A stretch of DNA of 64,000 nt, taken from PALSA-894 sp034669145. Lineage in GTDB: Bacteria > Pseudomonadota > Alphaproteobacteria > Rhizobiales > Xanthobacteraceae. The translations under genes and the position numbers were made by a program. The stretch is taken from assembly GCA_034669145.1 (NCBI GenBank), contig JAXDNY010000223.1, forward strand, positions 1-64,000, written 5' to 3'. Position 1 is the first letter of the stretch, and the number at the start of each line of letters is the position of its first letter. Shown piece after piece: positions 7,776 through 16,267 of the stretch. The notes under the pieces are model-generated. The model was not told the origin of the DNA. It ran no database searches and worked only from the letters and a program-made list of their open reading frames with translations.

Positions 7776-8555
7776 ATGACCGCCATTCCGGGCATGACGA
7801 CAACCGCCCGGTCAGCTGCGCGCAGCCAAGTGTTGTCTCGCTCCGCCTCGGAGGTGAGACATGTTTTGCGGCAGCGCCACCCTTATCCCGACAAAGTCCA
7901 TCATGGTGACCGCGCGCCCTTTTGCGCGGCCGTCCTCGCGTGTGCGCTTGGCGTCGCGACGCCGCTTGCCGCGAGCGCCGAGATGATCTCCTTCACCGAT
8001 ACGCAAGCGGGCGCGGCGCCCGCGAACTTCACGTCCGCGCGCACCGGCAGCGGCGGACCTGGACAATGGGCCGTCGTGGACGACGCCAGCGCGGAAGGCG
8101 GCCGCGCCGTCGAGCAGACGAGTGCTGAGAGAACCGACTACCGCTTTCCGCTTGCGATCTATCAGCCGGTCAGCGCGAAGGACCTCGATGTTTCGGTGCG
8201 CTTCAAGCCGATAGCCGGAAAGGTCGACCGTGCGGGCGGGATCGCGGTGCGCCTGCAGGACGCCGATAATTACTACGTGGTGCGCGCCAACGCGCTGGAA
8301 GACAATGTTCGCTTCTATCACGTCGTCAAGGGCCGCCGCACCGAGCTGAAATCCGCAAACCTGAAAGTCGCTTCGAACGAATGGCACACCCTTGCGCTCC
8401 ATGCCGAGGGCGACCGCTTCACGGTCACATTCGACGGCAAGCCGCTTTACACCGTCACCGACAAGACGATCGCGCAGGCCGGCAAGGTCGCGCTCTGGAC
8501 CAAGTCCGACAGCATCACGCGCTTCGATCGCCTCGACATCAAGGCGCTGCGATGA
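7776..8555 (+). CDS. Secreted LamG/DUF1080-like protein (start uncertain)
   Basis: The confident part is the C-terminal 190 residues, a concanavalin-like sandwich of the 3-keto-disaccharide-hydrolase/DUF1080 type: FTDTQAGAAPANFTS, YQPVSAKDLDVSVRFKPI, AGGIAVRLQDADNYYVVRAN, EWHTLALHAEGDRFTVTFDG and KVALWTKSDSITRFDRL. Just before it is an export-signal-like core (AAVLACALGVATPLAASAE). The proper start is unclear. The ATG at 7776 gives a long unusual N-terminus, and the attractive ATG at 7903 (MVTARPF) is in another frame and runs out, so a small indel near 7915 or an internal GTG/TTG start is possible. The stop overlaps the next gene's ATG, indicating coupled expression. Substrate unknown; a periplasmic carbohydrate-binding role is inferred from fold. 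Confidence 0.65.
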   Translation: MTAIPGMTTTARSAARSQVLSRSASEVRHVLRQRHPYPDKVHHGDRAPFCAAVLACALGVATPLAASAEMISFTDTQAGAAPANFTSARTGSGGPGQWAVVDDASAEGGRAVEQTSAERTDYRFPLAIYQPVSAKDLDVSVRFKPIAGKVDRAGGIAVRLQDADNYYVVRANALEDNVRFYHVVKGRRTELKSANLKVASNEWHTLALHAEGDRFTVTFDGKPLYTVTDKTIAQAGKVALWTKSDSITRFDRLDIKALR

Positions 8556-9547
8556 TGGACGCGCAAACACAGCCACGCACGATCGGCGACGTCACGATCC
8601 TGAGCCGCGCCGACGTCGCCGCGCTGATGAGTTTCGGCGACTACGTCGAGGCGGTCGCCGACGCCTTCCGCCTGCACACGCAAGGGCGTGCGGTGCTGCC
8701 GCCGGCCATGGAAATCCGCGCCGAGGGCGGGGCGTTCCACGTCAAGGGGGCGCGCCTTGGCGACTATGTGGCGGTCAAGACCAATTCCAATTTTCCCGAT
8801 AACCGCAAGCGCGGCCTGCCGACGATCCAAGGCGCGATCCTGCTGTTCGATGCGGGCGGCACGCTGCTCGCGCTGATCGACTCGATCGAGATCACGATCA
8901 AGCGTACCGGCGCGGCGACCGCGGTCGCGGCGCGTTATCTCGCCCATCCCGACTCGCACGTGACGACGATCTGCGGGTGCGGCGCGCAGGGCAGGGTGCA
9001 GCTCGAGGCGCTGCGGCACGTCCTCGATATCCGCCGCGTCTTCGCGGTCGATAACGATCCCGCTGCCGCGAAAAAATTTGCCGCCGAGATCGCAGCGCTC
9101 GGGCTCGACGCCGAGGTGCCCGCGACGCTGCGCGCGGCGACGCTTCAAAGCGACGTCATCGTGACCGCCACGACGGCGCACACGCCTCATCTCGGCATTG
9201 CCGACGTGCGCCCCGGTACGTTCATCGCGGCGATCGGCGCGGACAATCCGGAGAAGAGCGAGATCGAGCCTGCCTTGATGGCGCATGCCCGCGTCGTCGC
9301 GGACGTGCGCGCGCAATGCGCCGTGATGGGCGATCTGCACCATGCGCTCCGCGCCCGCGCCATGACCGAGGCCGATGTCCATGCCGAGCTTGGCGAACTC
9401 ATCGCCGGCCGACGGCCCGGCCGCACCGCGGCGGACGAGATCATGATTTTCGACGGCTGCGGGCTCGGCATCCAGGATGCCGCCGCGGCAGGCCGCGCCT
9501 ACGAGCGCGCGCGCGCGCGCGACATTGGCATCCGGGCCGGACTGTAA
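8552..9547 (+). CDS. Ornithine cyclodeaminase / mu-crystallin family protein
   Basis: A 331-residue NAD(P)-dependent enzyme of the OCD/mu-crystallin family, whose members include ornithine cyclodeaminase, alanine dehydrogenase and ketimine reductases. The substrate domain has FHVKGARLGDYVAVKTNSNF, corresponding to the VKxxxxxP/NN region. The Rossmann domain carries TTICGCGAQGRVQLEALRHV with a GxGxQG nucleotide motif, followed by VFAVDND. The central ITIKRTGAATAVAARYLA motif with the conserved RTGAA is intact. The start ATG at 8552 overlaps the upstream stop codon; a second ATG is at 8555. The C-terminal IFDGCGLGIQDAAAA segment is conserved in the family. The real substrate cannot be assigned. 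Confidence 0.9.
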   Translation: MMDAQTQPRTIGDVTILSRADVAALMSFGDYVEAVADAFRLHTQGRAVLPPAMEIRAEGGAFHVKGARLGDYVAVKTNSNFPDNRKRGLPTIQGAILLFDAGGTLLALIDSIEITIKRTGAATAVAARYLAHPDSHVTTICGCGAQGRVQLEALRHVLDIRRVFAVDNDPAAAKKFAAEIAALGLDAEVPATLRAATLQSDVIVTATTAHTPHLGIADVRPGTFIAAIGADNPEKSEIEPALMAHARVVADVRAQCAVMGDLHHALRARAMTEADVHAELGELIAGRRPGRTAADEIMIFDGCGLGIQDAAAAGRAYERARARDIGIRAGL

Positions 9548-9582
9548 GCGCAGACGCTACCGGAGAATTTTGGAGCATGGTC

Positions 9583-10191
9583 ATGAGCTATCAAATCAAG
9601 CCACTGTCCTGCGATCCGGCGCGGATCAAGGGCATGTCCGAGCGGCTGATCGTCAGCCATTACGACAACAACTACGGCGGCGCGGTGAAACGGCTCAACC
9701 TCATCGAAGAGCAGCTCGCCGAACTGGATTTCGCCAAAGCTCCCGGCTTTGTGATCAACGGACTGAAGCGCGAGCAGCTGATCGCCATGAACTCAATGAT
9801 CCTGCATGAGTTGTTCTTTGACGGGCTTGGCGATCAAGGCGAACCGGGCCCGGTCCTGCGAGAGGCACTGGCGCGTGATTTCACCTCCTATGAGCGCTGG
9901 CGATCGGAATTCGTCGCGATGGGGAAGGCGCTCGCCGGCGGATCGGGATGGGTTCTGCTGTCGTGGTCGCCGCGCGACGGCAAACTCGTCAACCAATGGG
10001 CCTCCGACCACTGCCACACCCTCGCCGGCGGCACGCCCATTCTGGCGCTCGATATGTACGAGCATTCGTATCACATCGATTTCGGCGCCAAGGCGGCGAC
10101 CTATGTGGATACCTTCATGGACGCGATCCGGTGGGACAGCGCGGAGCGTGCATTTGGCACGGCCAACACCATTTCAGGGCGGGGAACATGA
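9583..10191 (+). CDS. Superoxide dismutase, Fe/Mn family
   Basis: A 202-residue protein of the iron/manganese superoxide dismutase family, which disproportionates superoxide. All four metal ligands are recognisable: H26 (VSHYDNNYGG), H75 (MILHELFFDGLG), and D157 with H161 in ALDMYEHSYHIDF, equivalent to the family's DVWEHAYY. The sequence departs from house-keeping Sod enzymes in several conserved positions (GSGWVLLSWSPRDGKLV instead of GSGWAWLV), so it is a divergent paralogue and the metal preference is open. I start at 9583 because GGAG lies seven bases upstream; the ATG at 9577 would add two residues. It probably belongs to the same transcription unit as the flanking genes. Confidence 0.88.
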   Translation: MSYQIKPLSCDPARIKGMSERLIVSHYDNNYGGAVKRLNLIEEQLAELDFAKAPGFVINGLKREQLIAMNSMILHELFFDGLGDQGEPGPVLREALARDFTSYERWRSEFVAMGKALAGGSGWVLLSWSPRDGKLVNQWASDHCHTLAGGTPILALDMYEHSYHIDFGAKAATYVDTFMDAIRWDSAERAFGTANTISGRGT

Positions 10192-10223
10192 CCTCGGGCG
10201 ATCAGCCCATCAAAGGAGCAGCC

Positions 10224-11111
10224 ATGCGTACAATTCTTGCCATCCTCATCGGCGCCGTCCTGGCGTCGGCGACACCCGCAGGTGCCCAGGACATCGACTG
10301 GGCGAAGGTCGATGAGGCGTTCGGGCGGAAGGCCGCGGTCACGGGTGATGTCCATCGTTACGGCTTCCCGCGCACCGACCTGAAGGTGACGCTCGACGGC
10401 GTCGACATCAAACCCGCGCTCGCGCTCGGCGGGTGGATCGCGATGAAGCCGGCGCACGGCGGCGCGATGGTGATGGGCGACCTCGTGCTGCTTGAATCCG
10501 AGATCAATCCGGTGATGACGGCGCTGATCCATAATGGGTTGGAAATCACCGCGATTCACAATCATGTGCTGCGCGGCAATCCCGCGACGTTCTACATGCA
10601 TGTCGGCGGTCATGGCGATCCAGCCAAGATGGCGACCGCGATTCTCCAGGCCTTGCAATCGAGCAGGACTCCGCTGGCGCCGCCTGCAACTCCGGCATCT
10701 CAGCCTGCGATCGATCTCGACACTGCACAGCTTGACCAGATCATCGGCGTGAAAGGTCAGCCCAACGGCGGCGTCTACCAGTTCGCGGTGCCGCGACGCG
10801 ATCCCGTGACCGAAGGCGGCATGAAACTGGAGCCGGCCGGTCCGATCGGTGTTGCGACGGCGATCGGATTTCAGCCGACCGGCGGCGGCAAGGCCGCGAT
10901 CACCGGGGACTTCGTGCTCGTCGGCGAAGAGGTCAATCCGGTGATCAAGGAGCTGCGGGACAACGGCATCGAGGTGACGGCGATCCACAGCCACATGCTG
11001 ACCGAGCAGCCGCGGCTGATCTTCATGCACTTCTGGGCGAACGACGACGCGATCAAGCTCGCCAAGGGGCTGCGCGCCGCGCTGGACAAGACGGCGTCGG
11101 CGAAAAGTTGA
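10224..11111 (+). CDS. DUF1259 (LppY/LpqO-like) secreted protein with two tandem domains
   Basis: A 295-residue exported protein with a clear signal peptide (MRTILAILIGAVLASATPAGA). The mature part consists of two DUF1259 copies. Both carry a stretch of the form GDLVLLESEINPVMTALIHN versus GDFVLVGEEVNPVIKELRDN, followed by ITAIHNHVL versus VTAIHSHML, then a histidine-containing strand (FYMHVGGHGD versus IFMHFWANDD). The repeated IHxH pair suggests metal binding, but no activity is established to my knowledge. The start has AAGGAG six bases upstream. A proline/alanine linker at about residues 152-165 separates the copies. The position next to superoxide dismutase fits a periplasmic stress or envelope role, which is inference. 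Confidence 0.85.
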   Translation: MRTILAILIGAVLASATPAGAQDIDWAKVDEAFGRKAAVTGDVHRYGFPRTDLKVTLDGVDIKPALALGGWIAMKPAHGGAMVMGDLVLLESEINPVMTALIHNGLEITAIHNHVLRGNPATFYMHVGGHGDPAKMATAILQALQSSRTPLAPPATPASQPAIDLDTAQLDQIIGVKGQPNGGVYQFAVPRRDPVTEGGMKLEPAGPIGVATAIGFQPTGGGKAAITGDFVLVGEEVNPVIKELRDNGIEVTAIHSHMLTEQPRLIFMHFWANDDAIKLAKGLRAALDKTASAKS

Positions 11112-11124
11112 ACTTGGTGGACTG

Positions 11125-11310
11125 ATGAAGACTTTGCTCTGCGTGATCGCGGTGCTCGGCCTTGCGTGTGCGGCGGATACTGCGTCTGCCGCACCGGCTG
11201 ATAGTTGCGGGCTTTGTCGCGAGAGCCACCGGGCCTGCATCAAGAATCACTCAAAGGATGCGTGCAAGAACGAGCTGGACATATGCATGAAGCATTGCCG
11301 GCGGCCGTAA
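11125..11310 (+). CDS. Small secreted six-cysteine peptide
   Basis: A 61-residue precursor. Residues 1-23 form a standard Sec signal (MKTLLCVIAVLGLACAADTASA). The predicted mature peptide of about 38 residues, starting APADSCGLCRESHRAC, contains six cysteines with spacing CxxC, x6, C, x8, C, x7, C, x3, C, and is basic at the end (KHCRRP). The even cysteine count suggests three disulfides in the periplasm. I do not recognise a named family. It starts 13 bases after the DUF1259 gene and is likely co-transcribed with it. The ribosome binding site (GGTGGA) is weak. Confidence 0.7.
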   Translation: MKTLLCVIAVLGLACAADTASAAPADSCGLCRESHRACIKNHSKDACKNELDICMKHCRRP

Positions 11311-11353
11311 CGAATGAACACAGCGCCGCTGAATACGCGGCCGGAGAGGGCTG

Positions 11354-12346
11354 ATGGCAAACCTGATGGTCACGATACTCGGCGCAGCATGCGCGATGGC
11401 CATCCCGTTGACGGCCGTAGGGAGCGAAGCAGGTCCGCTCCAGCTCGAAGCGAAAATTCCGCTTGGCAACGTCAAAGGCCGTATCGATCACATGGCGGCC
11501 GATGTGGCGCGGCAGCGGCTGTTTGTCGCCGAGCTTGGCAATGACAGCCTCGGCGTCGTCGATCTCAAGGCGCGAAAACTCGCGAGTCGTATCGCCGGCC
11601 TGAAGGAGCCGCAGGGCGTCGGCTATGTGGCGAGCACAGACACGGTCTATGTGGCGAACGCGGGCGACGGCTCGGTTCCTCTGTTTCGCGGCGAGGCGCT
11701 CGAGCCGGCCGGTCGCATTGATCTTGCGAGCGACGCCGACAATATTCGGGTCGATGCCGGCAAACAGCAGGTGTTGGTCGGTTTCGGGAGCGGCGCCATC
11801 GCGGTGATCGATCCATCGAACCAAACAAAGCTCGCCGATATTCCGCTGAAAGCGCATCCGGAAGGTTTTCAGCTCAGCGATACCGGACAAATCTTCGTCA
11901 ACCTGCCGAGCGTGCAGGCGATCGGTGTCGTTGACCGGCTCTCCGGTCAAGAGAGGACGAACTGGCCCACGCGAAACCTCAACGGCAATTTTCCGATGGC
12001 GCTCGATGACGTAGCCAAACACGTCATTGTCGCGTTCCGCGATCCGTCACGGCTTGTGGTATTGGCGATGGATGGCGGGGCGAGCATTGCCGAGCGCGAT
12101 ACCTGCGGCGATTCGGACGACGTGTTCTTTGATGGCAAGCGCCAGCGCGTCTATGTAGTTTGCGGTGCAGGCTTCATCGATGTTTTCAATGCGGAGGGCG
12201 GACTCTATCGGCGGCTCGCGCGCATCCCGACGGTCGCCGGTGCGCGCACGGCGTTATTCATTCCGTCGCTTGATCTTTTGGCACTCGGCGTTCGCGCGTC
12301 CGGCAAGGAGCCGGCGGCTGTTTGGCTCTATCGGGCCACGCCATGA
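11354..12346 (+). CDS. Exported beta-propeller protein (YncE/YVTN-like)
   Basis: A 330-residue protein with a signal-like N-terminus (ILGAACAMAIPLTAVGSEA) followed by repeated four-stranded blades: RLFVAELGNDSLGVVDLK, DTVYVANAGDGSVPLFRG, KQQVLVGFGSGAIAVID, QIFVNLPSVQAIGVVD and HVIVAFRDPSRLVVLAMD. These match the YncE/surface-layer-type seven-bladed propeller pattern in which each repeat contains a (V/F)A(x)xGxxxxxVxD strand pair. No catalytic motif is evident, so a binding or scaffold role is likely. It follows the six-cysteine peptide by 43 bases in the same direction and probably ends that transcription unit. Confidence 0.82.
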   Translation: MANLMVTILGAACAMAIPLTAVGSEAGPLQLEAKIPLGNVKGRIDHMAADVARQRLFVAELGNDSLGVVDLKARKLASRIAGLKEPQGVGYVASTDTVYVANAGDGSVPLFRGEALEPAGRIDLASDADNIRVDAGKQQVLVGFGSGAIAVIDPSNQTKLADIPLKAHPEGFQLSDTGQIFVNLPSVQAIGVVDRLSGQERTNWPTRNLNGNFPMALDDVAKHVIVAFRDPSRLVVLAMDGGASIAERDTCGDSDDVFFDGKRQRVYVVCGAGFIDVFNAEGGLYRRLARIPTVAGARTALFIPSLDLLALGVRASGKEPAAVWLYRATP

Positions 12347-12565
12347 AGGGAATTCATAAATCGCGTGCCGTGTTATCGTGCAAATTCTTGACTTTCGCTC
12401 CGGCTTGCATCATCTAAACAGCGTCGGGCTTGAACGCAGTCGCCCGGCATTCCCAAGGCGTTTCGCCCAAGCACTGCACTTAGCCCGCTCGCCGGGCCGA
12501 GGGCTGTGGCGAAATGCCGTTCATCTCGTCAGGTCTGAAATCCGGCGGTGGCTTGGAGGAAACCC

Positions 12566-13270
12566 ATGTCGCCTGTCACTGTTTTTGGATTTCCGCGCAG
12601 CACCTTCGTCAAGGTCGTGCGCCTGATCCTCACTGAGAAGGGAGTGGACTATCGGTTCCATGACACCGAGCAAGAAATGTATCTGCCGGTGCACCAGCAG
12701 CGGCATGCGTTTCGCCGCGTGCCCGTACTTCAGCACGGCGACTTCATGGTCTACGAGACGACCGCCATCGCGGCCTATGTGGACGATGTGTTGCCGGGCC
12801 CGAAGCTGACGCCGGCCGACCCACGTGGGCGCGCACGCATGAACCAGTGGATCAGCAATCTCTGCGCCTACTTCTACCCGTACATGATCTACCACATCGT
12901 GCACGAGCGGCTGGTGTTTCCCGAGCTGGGAATTCCCGGCAACGAGAAGATCGTGCAGCGCGCGCTGCCGGAGGTAAACGAAGCGCTCGAAGCGATGGAG
13001 CACGAACTTGCCGACGGCCGGCCGTTCATCGTGGGTGATGAACTCACGATGGCCGACTTCTTCCTGCTGCCGACGCTGTTCGCATTCGCGCTGACGCCCG
13101 AGGGCAAGCAGCTCATGCCGAAGTTCCCCAAAGTGCAGGCGTGGGACGCCAGAATGGACGCGCTGCCGAGCGTGGTCCGCCTCAATGCCTCGCTGCCACC
13201 GCGTGCTCCGATCGAGCATGCGCGCGAGTGGGCCGTATCGCACCGCCCGGCGATCTTGGATGCCGCATGA
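12566..13270 (+). CDS. Glutathione S-transferase family protein
   Basis: A 234-residue cytosolic GST. The N-terminal thioredoxin-like domain reads VTVFGFPRSTFVKVVRLILT, with S/T residues at the usual glutathione-activating position, then RVPVLQHGDFMVYETTAI, where cis-Pro and the E(S/T)xAI glutathione-binding loop fall. The all-helical C-terminal domain contains the N-capping motif in FIVGDELTMADFFLLPTLFA. The ATG at 12566 has GGAGGA five bases upstream; an in-frame ATG at 12548 is worse placed. Substrate unknown. Confidence 0.9.
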   Translation: MSPVTVFGFPRSTFVKVVRLILTEKGVDYRFHDTEQEMYLPVHQQRHAFRRVPVLQHGDFMVYETTAIAAYVDDVLPGPKLTPADPRGRARMNQWISNLCAYFYPYMIYHIVHERLVFPELGIPGNEKIVQRALPEVNEALEAMEHELADGRPFIVGDELTMADFFLLPTLFAFALTPEGKQLMPKFPKVQAWDARMDALPSVVRLNASLPPRAPIEHAREWAVSHRPAILDAA

Positions 13271-13405
13271 CGTAATGCGGCGCTTGCGTGCGGGGACGCA
13301 GACTCCCCGTCAGACGGCGCGCCGTCCAAGTCTGTACCTCTCGGGCATCTGCCCAACGACAACGCTTGACGCATCCAGGGCCATTCTCATGATCAGTTCA
13401 TTCGC

Positions 13406-14632
13406 ATGATCACATCGTCCACTATTTGGCTGCTCTACGCCGCACGCGCGTTGCGCGGCTTCGGCGACGGTTTCGCGATCATCCTGTTGCCGGTGTACCT
13501 CTCGGCGCTCGGCTATGGGCCGGCGGAAGTCGGTATCGTGGCGACGGCGGCGCTGCTCGGCTCCGCGGCGACAACGCTCGCCGTCGGCGTGCTCGCGCGG
13601 CGCTATCCGGTGCGCAATCTGCTGTTGCTCGGCGCGATCCTGATGGCGGCAACGGGCGTGGCGCTCCCCGCCTTCGAGCCGCTCGCCATCATCGTGATCG
13701 TCGCCTTCCTCGGCACCATCAATCCCTCGAGCGGCGACATCGGTTTGCTCATTCCGCTGGAGCACGCCTCGCTGGCGCAGGGCGTCGCCGCGGCAAAGCG
13801 CACGCAGACCTTCGCGCGTTACAGCCTGATCGGCGCGCTGGCGACCGCCGCCGGCTCGCTCGCCGCCGCCGCGCCGCAACTGCTTGCCGCGCAAGGCATG
13901 GACCAGATCGGCGCGATCAAACTGATGTTTTACGCGTACGCGGGTCTCGGCCTGATCGCGGCCGTTCTCTATCGCTTCATCCCGCTCCGCCCCGCGACCG
14001 CCTCGACCGCAAAGCCCGCCGTGCTCGGCCCGTCGCGCGGCATCGTGATCAAGCTCGCCGCGCTGTTTTGCATCGATGCGTTCGCGGGCGGGTTCTTGGT
14101 GCAGTCGCTGCTGGCGCTCTGGCTGTTCGAGCAGTTCGACCTGTCGCTTGCGCAGGCGAGCGTGTTTTTCTTCTGGTCGAATCTGCTCGCGGCGTTCTCC
14201 TATCCGGTCGCCGCCTGGCTCTCGCGCCGCGTCGGGCTGATCAACACGATGGTGTTCACGCATATTCCCTCGAGCCTCTGCCTGATCGCCGCCGCGTTCG
14301 CGCCGAACCTGCTGACGGCTCTCGTTTTGCTGCTGGTGCGCTCCGCGCTGTCGCAAATGGACGTGCCGACGCGCACCTCCTACGTGATGTCGGTGGTGAC
14401 GCCCGAGGAGCAGGCCGCGGCCGCAAGCTTTACGGCGGTGCCGCGCACGCTGGCCTCATCGATCAGCCCGGCGTTTGCCGGCGTGCTGCTCGCCGGCTCG
14501 TTCCCGGCCGCGCCGCTGATCGTCTGCGGTGTGCTGAAGATCGCTTACGATCTTGCGCTACTGTACTCGTTCCAGCACATCAAGCCGCCCGAGGAGATCG
14601 AGCGGCGCGCCATTGCGAAGGCGGGGCCGTGA
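13406..14632 (+). CDS. MFS transporter
   Basis: A 408-residue inner-membrane transporter with about 12 hydrophobic segments in two six-helix halves. The loop between helices 2 and 3 reads ARRYPVRN, a degenerate form of the MFS A-motif, and the helix 4/5 region contains GTINPSSGDIGLLIPLE. A charged central loop (RFIPLRPATASTAKPA) separates the halves. Substrate cannot be assigned. The start is weakly supported, with no good Shine-Dalgarno sequence. A seven-codon frame MISSFA-stop (13389-13409) overlaps the start codon as ATGA, which might provide translational coupling. Confidence 0.87.
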   Translation: MITSSTIWLLYAARALRGFGDGFAIILLPVYLSALGYGPAEVGIVATAALLGSAATTLAVGVLARRYPVRNLLLLGAILMAATGVALPAFEPLAIIVIVAFLGTINPSSGDIGLLIPLEHASLAQGVAAAKRTQTFARYSLIGALATAAGSLAAAAPQLLAAQGMDQIGAIKLMFYAYAGLGLIAAVLYRFIPLRPATASTAKPAVLGPSRGIVIKLAALFCIDAFAGGFLVQSLLALWLFEQFDLSLAQASVFFFWSNLLAAFSYPVAAWLSRRVGLINTMVFTHIPSSLCLIAAAFAPNLLTALVLLLVRSALSQMDVPTRTSYVMSVVTPEEQAAAASFTAVPRTLASSISPAFAGVLLAGSFPAAPLIVCGVLKIAYDLALLYSFQHIKPPEEIERRAIAKAGP

Positions 14633-14646
14633 CGCCGCGAAGCTCC

Positions 14647-14931
14647 TCAGCCGCGCCGTGCGTTGATGCCGGTGAGCATTTCGCTCGCCGCCGCGAAATG
14701 GCGGATCAGGCGGTCGCCCAGTCCGCGATGCTCGGCCGTGAGGCCGGCGTCGGCGAGCATCCGGTCGTCGAGATGCGCGATACTGCGCGCGAGGCGGCGG
14801 CGGGACGCCGCGCGCGCCAGCATGGAGCGGAATGCGGCCCGGTTCGCCCGGATCGCCACCGTCAGCGGATGCTCGCGCGGCTTGATGCGGCCGGTCGACA
14901 AAGCGATCGCCGGCATGGTTCGGCTGGTCAT
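14647..14931 (-). CDS. DUF1127 domain small protein
   Basis: A 94-residue basic protein. Its C-terminal half carries the DUF1127 (YjiS-like) signature RRRLARSIAHLDDRMLADAGLT, an arginine-rich helix followed by the LDDRML(x)D(x)GL motif. Such proteins in alphaproteobacteria have been linked to RNA turnover and to phosphate or carbon metabolism, with few characterised members. The N-terminal half (residues 1-40) is not typical. It is transcribed away from the LysR gene and lies 13 bases after the upstream 80-residue gene, so the two are likely one transcript. Its end converges on the MFS gene with only 14 bases between. Confidence 0.82.
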   Translation of the reverse strand: MTSRTMPAIALSTGRIKPREHPLTVAIRANRAAFRSMLARAASRRRLARSIAHLDDRMLADAGLTAEHRGLGDRLIRHFAAASEMLTGINARRG

Positions 14932-14944
14932 CGCAACACTCCGC

Positions 14945-15187
14945 CTAGTAGCGGTTCATTTCGCCGAGCGCCGAGCGCGTGACACGCTCCATCAGCTCGC
15001 GCTCGATTGAGTCGGTGAGGCGGCCGCCCGAGCGCTGGATGTAGGCCGCAACTTCGCGGTCCGCCTTGCGCTGGCGCCAGTCGATCAGCGCCTCGGCCAT
15101 CCGCCGCAAGATGCCAGGACGGCCGGCTGCGCGGGCCGCCGGGTCGTAATACCGGGTGAATTCCAGGTGGTCGGTCGCGTAGGCCAT
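14945..15187 (-). CDS. Conserved small protein, 80 residues, partner of the DUF1127 gene
   Basis: I do not recognise a named family. The protein (MAYATDHLEFTRYYDPAARA start) is charged and predicted helical, with RRMAEALIDWRQRKADREVA and ERELMERVTRSALGEMNRY, resembling the small basic proteins often paired with DUF1127 genes. The start is very well supported by AAGGAGG at six bases. It is the first gene leftward from the divergent intergenic region shared with the LysR-type regulator at 15317, so that regulator may control the pair. Confidence 0.72.
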   Translation of the reverse strand: MAYATDHLEFTRYYDPAARAAGRPGILRRMAEALIDWRQRKADREVAAYIQRSGGRLTDSIERELMERVTRSALGEMNRY

Positions 15188-15316
15188 GGCAGCCTCCTTG
15201 GGGTGTGGGCGGCGTGTGAGTGTTACTCATCCATCCGCGCTGACTACCACTAGGTTTGACCTTTATTCTTAGCTATGACAAAGGACATTCTCTCGCCTAA
15301 CGATTGAGGTTTCCTC

Positions 15317-16267
15317 GTGCATAAGCCCATGCCACCGCTCAACGCGCTGCGCGCCTTCGAGGCCGCGGCGCGGCATTTGAGCCTCACCAGGGCGGCGCTG
15401 GAACTCAACGTCACCGCTGGCGCGTTGAGCCACCAGATCCGCGGGCTCGAGGACCTGCTCGGATGCAAGCTGTTCGAGCGCGGCGTGCGCTCGATTTCGC
15501 TCACCGCGGCGGGGCGGCAGCTTTATCCCGGCCTGCAAATGGGCTTCGTGCATCTGCGCGACGCGGTGGCGAACCTCGCGGCCGCGGGCGGCGAGCGCAT
15601 GCTGGTGATCAGCACGCCGCCCGGTCTCACTTCGAAGTGGCTCGCGCCGCGGCTCTATCGTTTTGCCACCGCGAACCCCGAGATCGACACGCGTGTCACC
15701 TCATCGATGACGAGCGCGAACTTCATGACCGACGGCGTCGATGTCGCGGTGCGCAATCTCGCGCTGGACGCGCCGCAGGACTCCAGCCTGGAGGTCGAGC
15801 ACTTGCTTGAGCTTTGCCTCGTGCCGGTGTGCAGCCCGAAATTTGTTGCGACGCACGGCCCGTTCCGGTCGCCGGATGCGCTGAAGGGCGTGCCGATCAT
15901 CCACGACGACACGCTGGCGAACCGTGCCGCGGTGCCGACGTGGGCGGACTGGTTCGCGGCGGCCGGCGTGAAGGACGCGGATGTGAGCCGCGGGCTACGC
16001 TTCAACGGCGCGGACCACGCGCTCGATGCGACAGTCGAAGGCGCGGGCATGCTGCTCGCGCATGACGTACTCGCCTACGACGACCTGCGCACCGGACGGC
16101 TGGTGATCCCGTTCGCGCTGACCTTGCGCACCGGGCGCGGCTATTACTTTGTTTGCCCCAAGCAGGATCGCGAGCGGCCGGTGGTGCGGGCGTTCCGCGC
16201 GTGGGTGAAGGACGAGGTCGCGGCGCTCGACTGGACCAAATGGCGCAAGGGCCTCGCCGTGCGTTAA
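15317..16267 (+). CDS. LysR-type transcriptional regulator (GcvA-like)
   Basis: A 316-residue DNA-binding regulator. The N-terminal winged helix-turn-helix is the GcvA-type version: MPPLNALRAFEAAARHLSLT, then RAALELNVTAGALSHQIRGL and LFERGVRSISLTAAG. The C-terminal periplasmic-binding-like effector domain spans about residues 95-300 (GERMLVISTPPGLTSKWLAP). The gene diverges from the small-protein/DUF1127 pair, the normal arrangement for a LysR regulator and its target, and it ends tail-to-tail with the ThDP enzyme gene, the two stops sharing the same TTAA. Either neighbour could be its target; the effector is unknown. Confidence 0.93.
   Translation: MHKPMPPLNALRAFEAAARHLSLTRAALELNVTAGALSHQIRGLEDLLGCKLFERGVRSISLTAAGRQLYPGLQMGFVHLRDAVANLAAAGGERMLVISTPPGLTSKWLAPRLYRFATANPEIDTRVTSSMTSANFMTDGVDVAVRNLALDAPQDSSLEVEHLLELCLVPVCSPKFVATHGPFRSPDALKGVPIIHDDTLANRAAVPTWADWFAAAGVKDADVSRGLRFNGADHALDATVEGAGMLLAHDVLAYDDLRTGRLVIPFALTLRTGRGYYFVCPKQDRERPVVRAFRAWVKDEVAALDWTKWRKGLAVR

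Noticed and set aside
13426..14982. 518-residue plus-strand frame over the MFS transporter
   Set aside because: It is an Arg/Ala-rich shadow of the MFS gene, which has twelve good hydrophobic segments in its own frame.
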